A DNA stretch of 64,000 nucleotides from Carnegiea gigantea (lineage: Eukaryota; Streptophyta; Magnoliopsida; Caryophyllales; Cactaceae): positions 466,501-530,500 of the forward strand of contig JAKOGI010000111.1 in NCBI GenBank assembly GCA_029747015.1, written 5' to 3'. The position numbers were made by a program, and so were the translations under genes. The notes beneath the pieces were generated by a model that searched no databases, had not been told where the DNA came from, and worked only from the letters and a program-made list of their open reading frames with translations. Below, in pieces: positions 58,150 through 64,000 of the stretch (its first letter is position 1; every line of letters begins with the position of its first letter).

Positions 58150-59500
58150 CCCTAAAACTCAAAGTGTTCAAAAATTTTAAATGGCATTTGTTTTCTATTT
58201 TCTACAATATGAGTAGGTCTTGTTTCATAGGTATTGAAATCAGTTGAATGGCTACCTTGATTATTGTGCTTGATGTAGTTACTTTTATGAAAAATAAAAA
58301 AATCGTAGGTGCCATTGATGATGGTGTGACTCATGAGACTCTTACTATTTTGAAGTAATAAGGGCTTCATTATATAAGTGCTGATGAAGCTTGACGCGTG
58401 CTTGAATGGTTGGTGGGGGATGCTTATAAGTTTGAGGATATTAGTTGTGCCTTTGAGATATCCTTTACTAGTCCATGTGCTTTTCATGCTGAATTGTATT
58501 ATCAAGAACACTTCGTAGATTCTTTTCCCTTCCCCCTTAATCCCTTGAATATGCTCCTCTTGTATGTGATTTTTGTAAATCATTTGACAACGATACCAAC
58601 TTTTACCCTTATTTTGCTTTTTTGAACTCTATACTAAGGCAAGAAATGGAAAACATAACAGAATAATACATGCACAAACAAGTTGTCAAGACTGGTTAAA
58701 CATCATGTAGATAGCATAACTCCCATTTTGCATGGCGCCTACTTTAGTGTAAGATTACACCCACCTAAGGTTTGTCCTATGGATGATCTTAAGTTCTTTT
58801 CCCATTCTAGTCTTACATTGCACGTTGATACCCCTTTGTATGACTTTGAGGGTGAGAATGATATCTCTTTACCTTCATTTGCATGTACATCTCCATTTAA
58901 GACTAGCAGATCCTTGGATGTATTAGTTATCCCCAACCCACCTCTTCCTCTAGCTTGTCCAAGAGAGCCCACGAAGAGTGGGAAGCATGAAAGTGATGCT
59001 GGTGTGCATGATCATGGGTATGATGAATGGTATGAATGTAATTTTGATGAGGAATGCATAGTTATTGAGTCTCCTTTAAGGAGTCATGTCATTTCCCATC
59101 CTTATCATATGCATGTTGAATAGGTATTCCATGATCCCTATTTTCCCTATTTGTTCACCACTGTCCCCTTCTCTCGAATATCATGTCTTTAGGTCCATTG
59201 ACTATCAATGAGGTATGGTCTTAGTTTAGATGTGCACTAAACCAAATGTTTAGCATGTTTGAGGGGAATGTGGTTATGCGTGATGAGTCCTTAGGTATCT
59301 ATGGAGGCTACATTCTCTCCCTTGGCACTTTTCATGCTTACCTAAAGGACTTATATAGAAAAATCCTGTAGACCATGTTCTTTATTCATTATTTTGATTA
59401 TTCTAAGGCTTCTCATAAGTTCAAAAGAGTATTGAATGTCATTAATACAATTGTGCTAATGTTCCTTTACTTACATGCTTCTAAGTTATGTGTAGAAGTT
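58150..59500 (+). pseudogene. Element P gag, decayed
   Basis: Aligns with T gag in order. Near 58194 it has ttctacaatatgagtaggtc, like the T start region. 58398-58500 reads LEWLVGDAYKFED … AFHAELYYQEHFVDSF, against FERLAWDTYKFEQ … AFYANPYSRSHFIDSY of T. Then in a shifted frame comes LVCDFCKSFDNDTNFYP, the knuckle with Asn for His and Phe for the last Cys. The open frame 58683-59123 (146 codons) has LHPPKVCPMDDLKFF and is acidic towards its end, in place of T's repeat domain, but without clear Tyr-Glu-Ser-Phe units. From about 59196 a further decayed stretch reads DESLGIYGGYILSLGTFHAY and HKFKRVLNVI. Confidence 0.68.
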
Positions 59501-59639
59501 TGATAAGATTTTAAAAGCTTTGATGACATCTGAGTGGCTCGCTTAAAGCTTCAATGCAAAGAAGTGCCTAATGCTCACAAGTTCTTTTCATAGTAAATAT
59601 GAGTTAGGAAAAGGGAAGGATTAGTAAGAGTTCTAGGTT

Positions 59640-59877
59640 TTTTGGAAGGATCATGATTTGTCAGGATTGGAAATTATTGGTCTGGATTGGTAATTTTTTA
59701 TAGAGTGAAAATGAATGGGAAAAAATGATACAGATTGATAAAGATTACAAAGAATTGATAAAGAGTGGTAAGGATTGGGAAGATTTAGAAAATTCTTGGA
59801 ATGACTGGTAAGGATTGTAAAGGAGTAAAAAGAATTTGAAAAAGTTGGGAAGGATTGGTAAATACTTATTAACCAAT
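59640..59877 (+). repeat. Degenerate minisatellite-like repeats of gattggtaag
   Basis: At least eight imperfect copies of a roughly 10-20 bp purine-rich motif (ggattggtaa, gattgataaa, ggattgggaa, ggattgtaaa) in 230 bp. They end at the chromovirus LTR boundary. Confidence 0.65.
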
Positions 59878-61017
59878 TGTAACACTCACAATCCGTAATC
59901 ATCTAGTACGCTTAACTAAGTAGCTACTATCATGGTTGCGGTGGAAAGTTTAACGCTTGGAGGCATTACCGCCCTCATGAGTCGAGCAAGTCTATAGATA
60001 CATGACGTTAATAGGAGTACTTACACTAGTGCAATATTAAAATAAAGTTCAAAGGATTCAAGTCCCAACATAACTTCACACTACATTTTATCTTCGCTAT
60101 ATGCATAATATAACTTGACTTGTTGCCTTCTAAAACCACACATCAAGCAAGCTCATTCTAAACATACACAAGTCATGTTCTTGTAGCTCTGTCAAGACTT
60201 CACACTAAGCCAAAAACCACTTTGAGTATCTAATGCCATAATTAGCAAAAGATATAGAAACATCCTTCTATTTCTTGCTTCCTTCAGGCTTGTTACGAGA
60301 AAGATTATTCACTGATTCCTCACCTAAAACATAAAACATATAAAACATTTAAAAAATGAGTCAAAGCTCAGTATATTTATCCTAAATATTATAAAATAAA
60401 GCTTTAGAATAATGTAGTGAATGCACGCATTTCAATTCATTTAAGTTCAAAAATAAGAGAGTGAAAGAATACAAGTAAAATTGCTTAGTCGGCTGGAATC
60501 TGGAAGTGGAATCTCTCTTGACATCTGATGCGATCATTGAGTAAGGTACACACCTCCCACGTTGATTGGGAAGCATGAGTTGAAGCCGCGGGTGAACTTA
60601 AGGGTGTGAGCCTTGATGCTTGATAATTGAGGGAGCCATTTAATTAATTGACAAAACATTATTTCAAACTGAGTCATGGTATGAATATTGCATGAAAATT
60701 AATTCATTTTTGGAAAACATGTGAATTTTTGAAGAGTACATGCAACAAATGTTCCTGAATTTTTAAAATGTCTCCCTTTTTGTAAAGAATTCGTGTTTTG
60801 CTTAATAACGACGGAAGTGACATTGCTTCTACCCCAAATAGGTTTTCTATTATTAGTAAAGTTTAAATAGCTTTTGTTATTACAATTACGTGACTAATCC
60901 ACACTTATATTTGGTATTTTCTTTATTCCTAGCACCCCTATTATATTTAGTTACACACATGATTGTGCTTTGCTTTCGGTCCATTTTTCTGAATTACGCA
61001 TATTAAGTCCTCCCTTT

Positions 61018-61071
61018 ATCATCATCATCATCACCACCATCACCACCACCAGCATCATATCATCATCACCA
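61018..61071. repeat. (ATC)n/(ACC)n microsatellite
   Basis: Run of atc and acc triplets with one interruption, inside the chromovirus LTR. Confidence 0.9.
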
Positions 61072-61181
61072 TTAGTTAGTTAAGTTAGCTATATTGTGCC
61101 TCCTTTGATTATTAGTATTAATGTTATTATCATCATCATTATTATTGGTATTGTTTTCATTGTTATTATGATTATTATTGG

Positions 61182-61184
<3 letters not shown>

Positions 61185-61224
<40 letters not shown>
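61185..61224. repeat. (ATT)n microsatellite
   Basis: Perfect run of 40 bases, inside the chromovirus LTR. It causes the Ile-rich frame at 61096-61299, which is not a gene. Confidence 0.95.
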
Positions 61225-62949
61225 GGTTTTAGTACTCTTGTTGTCAACATAATTGCTGTTTTTATTTCAATACAATTCTATCCACCTTTTATAATTTAAA
61301 GATTTATCCATAAGGAGGTTTAGATTGGGTATGTCTGATTTGCAGTTCTATGTTTATTTTCTCTGTCAAGTGCTTAGTCACAGACCTAAATAGAAAAAAT
61401 GTTCACTCTTTTAGTCCTCAAGTAGACTTTAATTCCTATTTATTGTTTTAGATCACAAGAAAATATGTCATCCTCAAAAAATCACTCAAGCATGAATCAA
61501 TCTTTATTTATCTTTTTGAGTTATATTAACACTTAATTAATTATTGACGCTAATCTTAACCTATTAGCCTCACTACTTTAGTTAAGCTACAAGAATCAAG
61601 CTCCACAATTACCTTTAATTATTACTGCCACCCAAATTTACACACTAAAACACTACTCAATCTCCCTAACTTAAACTCCAACATTCATGTTAAGTTCATT
61701 TGTTTTCAAAATCTCCAAAATAACATTTCCATCCTTCCTCCCATCTTTAACCTCAAGTTCCTTTCTACCCCTCTCACGATGACATCCAACACACAAAATT
61801 AATCTTTAGTTTCATTCAAAATACAACCAAAACCCCTTTTAAATTTCACTCAATCAATTCCTATGAATTTAATTTTACAACATATATCCAACCCATCTTC
61901 CCATGAATATCCACCAACACTCCACTCTAATCCTCAAAATCATCATCATAACTATAAATTCACACAAATTAGCATTCATCCAAGCTAGAATAACACATTA
62001 ACTACCTAGATTAAGAATTAAAAAGAGTTGAAACAAGTGAGAGGTGATTGAGGTTCACGTTCCAGCCACCAATGAAATAAGGCAAGGAGGTAGCAATTGC
62101 TAGCGACTACAGGGGTGTGGTAGCAGTACGGGTGGCTAGCAACTAGGCGACAGGCGCTAGGAGAAATAGGAGAGGGGTGTGCTTGAAGAAGCAGGGAGGG
62201 AGGTGGCACGGGAAGCAGGGGAAGAAGGGTGGTGTGTGTGGGCTGGGAAAGGGGGGTTTACTTAGATTAATTTCTAATCCATCAACGCCCTAAGTCTAGA
62301 TATTTCCAAAGTTTTTTCAGCCTCATTTTTCCCTTTTTCCCCTAGTACAACCAATTCCCTTTTCTAACTTGTAGATTTTTAGAACTAATACTTGGGCTAT
62401 TTTTAGTGTTTTCATGGTCTATTTTAGAAGAAAATTATAAACTTCACCCATGCTAATTAATATATTCTTTCACATTTATCATCATTTTATTTGTTCACAT
62501 TATTGTTTTATGTACGTAACATAGGTAGGCAAATCATTTAAAAAAAAAAATACCCCCATGAAAAATCATTAGTTTGACTCACTTTTATAAATATGCTAAT
62601 TTTTTTATTTATAAGTTCTTAATGATCTTATACAAAGCATGTTTAAATCTTATTTAGGGTCACTTTGTCATCTCAACTTGCAATCACATAAATATTTCAA
62701 ACACTAAATTATAATGTGACACTCAACTTTGTTGAATTGAAATTAACTAAAGTTATTAACATGTATTAGATTTGGCCTATTATAGCTTCCGCCCTTAAAA
62801 TAAGCTTCAAAACTTGCAAATTCGAAGGAAATGTCTGATTTACCTCAGAAAAAGTAGGAGTATATTTTGTTCTTATACCTTCCTCAGTCTCCCATGTGAC
62901 TTTTAATGAGCCAATAGAACCTCAACTAGAAGGAGCTCTTATTGCAGAA

Positions 62950-64000
62950 ATGTTTAACTATATAATCTAGCATTTGCAAATGACGCTCCTCATAAACTAA
63001 GTTTTCAGCGGGCCATATAGGCCTTAGTACAATAGCATGATTTGGGTTTAGAACATACTTTCTAAGCCATGAAATATGAAAAACACTATGTACATGCTTG
63101 AGTTTCTGCTAGCAAAGCCAATCTATAAGCTATTGGGTTTAACTTTTTAATGATTTCATAGGGCTTAATATGCCTAGGGCTTAGTATTCCATTGACATTG
63201 AACCTCCTAGGAGCCATAATTGGTGATACTTTTAGGAAAAATTTGTCTCTCACTTGAAATTCTAATGGCCTCCTCCTTTTATTAGCAACTCTTTTGCCGA
63301 ATTTGAGCACCCTTAATGTGCACTGGATCTTCTTTACCTTCTTAATGGCCTCTTAGATCAACTCAGGCCCTATAATCAATACTTCATCTAACTCACTCCA
63401 ACATAATTGGTTATGCACTGTCTTCCATATATTACCTCAAAAATGAGCTATCTTCCTAGTTGAGTGAGAACTATTGTTGTAGGAAAATTCTACCAAGGGG
63501 AAATCCTTTTCCCATTTTCCTTGAAAGTCACACGTTCTCTTTACATATCCTCCAAGATCTAATTCACCCTCTCAATTTATCTATCAATCTTGGGGTTATA
63601 TAACTACTGAATTTCAGCTTAGTTCTAAAAGCTTTCTGTAAAACCTACCAAAAACAAGCTTGAAACCTCTTATCCCTATCATATACTATATCATTTGGTG
63701 TACCATGTACCATGTTAACATACAATTGTGGCAGCCTCTCTACACCCCACCGATTATGAACTCATAGAAAATGAGTAGATTTAGTGAGTCTATCAACAAC
63801 CACACAAATGACATTCTTCTTCAAAGCGAAAAGGGATAATCCATTAATAAATCCATTGATATTGAATCCTATTTCCATGGGGGAATTTCCAGATGCCTTA
63901 ATTCCATTGGTCGTTGATCTCTAGTTGTCACCTTCTTGTAAGTCAAACTCTTATCCACTTACTCTATAATTTACCTTTTCACGGTATTCCACCACAAGTA
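62950..64000 (-). pseudogene. Chromovirus integrase, core and C-terminal part, decayed
   Basis: Minus strand from the window edge: VDRLTKSTHFL (first Asp), GTPNDIVYDRDKRFQ (second Asp), then GKWEKDFPLVEFSYNNSSHS. Then LCWSELDEVLIIGPELI leads to the open stretch 63086-63310 with NKRRRPLEFQVRDKFFLKVSP and LSPRHIKPYEIIKKLNPIAY, the characteristic chromovirus integrase tail. Several stops (for example at WVHN, and after FHFL) and frameshifts show that it is dead. The usual LHNVFHVS end is not evident after ETQA. Confidence 0.85.

Larger units (their letters stand above)
55360..59877 (+). mobile_element. Element P: decayed gag-only LTR retrotransposon, 5' part
   Basis: Plus orientation. The 5' LTR is about 55360-58046 including a 1.3-kb hAT insert (about 1378 bp without it), followed by a primer site at 58050-58067, a short leader and a gag related to T and H (58150-59123 and beyond). 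The 3' part is cut off by a chromovirus at 59878 and, if it survives, lies outside the window. The LTR start is placed by alignment with the first 100 bases of T's LTR (…ggctaaaa, ctcataataattgtta) and is uncertain by some tens of bases. Confidence 0.65.
59878..62784 (-). repeat. Chromovirus 3' LTR
   Basis: Plus-strand start TGTAACACTCAC; minus-strand start TATAATAGGCC (probably TGTAATAGGCC before a G-to-A change), giving short inverted ends TGTAA/TATAA. No second copy is in the window, so the borders rest on these ends and on the purine tract at 62785-62800 (minus: ttttaagggcggaagc). It holds no gene; the frames at 60382-60576 and 62018-62209 are accidental. Confidence 0.6.
59878..64000 (-). 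mobile_element. Ty3/gypsy chromovirus, partial (3' LTR and 3' end of pol)
   Basis: Minus orientation; the rest lies beyond the window. It consists of a 3' LTR (59878-62784) preceded on its own strand by a polypurine tract and an integrase C-terminal region (62950-64000). The large LTR (2.9 kb) and the integrase tail fit the Tekay/Del group of plant chromoviruses. It interrupts element P. Confidence 0.75.

Noticed and set aside
61096..61299. Ile-rich frame of 67 codons
   Set aside because: Produced by the (ATT)n microsatellite.

Overview
The window is nuclear DNA of a land plant, probably a flowering plant. It is AT-rich and I see no ordinary host gene, tRNA or rRNA in it. The content is almost entirely transposable elements of plant-typical families: Athila-like Ty3/gypsy, a Ty3/gypsy chromovirus, Ty1/copia, hAT and CACTA, plus a family of LTR elements that carry gag but no pol. 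Most open frames are fragments, because nearly every element gene is broken by stops and frameshifts. The species cannot be told from the sequence.

The main feature is a nest of insertions from 3274 to 50539, resolved from terminal repeats and target-site duplications. The oldest layer is a copia-type gag on the minus strand, at about 50545-51310, with its last zinc-knuckle codons at 3254-3268. Into that zinc knuckle went H, a gag-only LTR element (minus strand, 3274-50539, flanked by ATGGG on both sides). H's 3' LTR was then hit by an hAT transposon (3989-8330). H's internal region was hit by A, an Athila-like Ty3/gypsy element (minus, 11670-47683). A was hit twice in its integrase region, by T (plus, 14682-31921, flanked by ATAGT) and by a CACTA transposon (minus, 32875-40911).

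T is a tandem array: four LTRs of about 1.49 kb alternate with three internal regions of about 3.77 kb, yet only one 5-bp target duplication surrounds the whole 17.2 kb. LTR2 is a mosaic, LTR3-like in its first part and LTR1-like in its last part. This points to growth in place by unequal crossing-over between LTRs. Each unit carries one long gag-type frame with a CCHC zinc knuckle and a C-terminal domain of repeated Tyr-Glu-Ser-Phe-Ser-Phe-Asp motifs. No protease, reverse transcriptase or integrase is present.

Right of the nest, 51311-55359 is AT-rich DNA without recognisable features. From 55360 comes P, a third and more decayed gag-only element (plus strand). A non-autonomous hAT element (56068-57368, perfect 8-bp duplication) sits in its 5' LTR. 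From 59878 to the window end is part of a minus-strand chromovirus: one LTR and the C-terminal half of an integrase. Left of the nest, 1-3253 is old sequence, perhaps with an LTR remnant in the first 1.2 kb.

T, H and P encode only Gag and would have depended on another element for pol. A has a tRNA-Asp primer site and a polypurine tract of the same kind, so A's lineage is a possible helper, but that is inference. T looks youngest because its LTRs are very similar. A's LTRs differ at about a fifth of the positions in the first 100 bases, and H's LTRs differ more.
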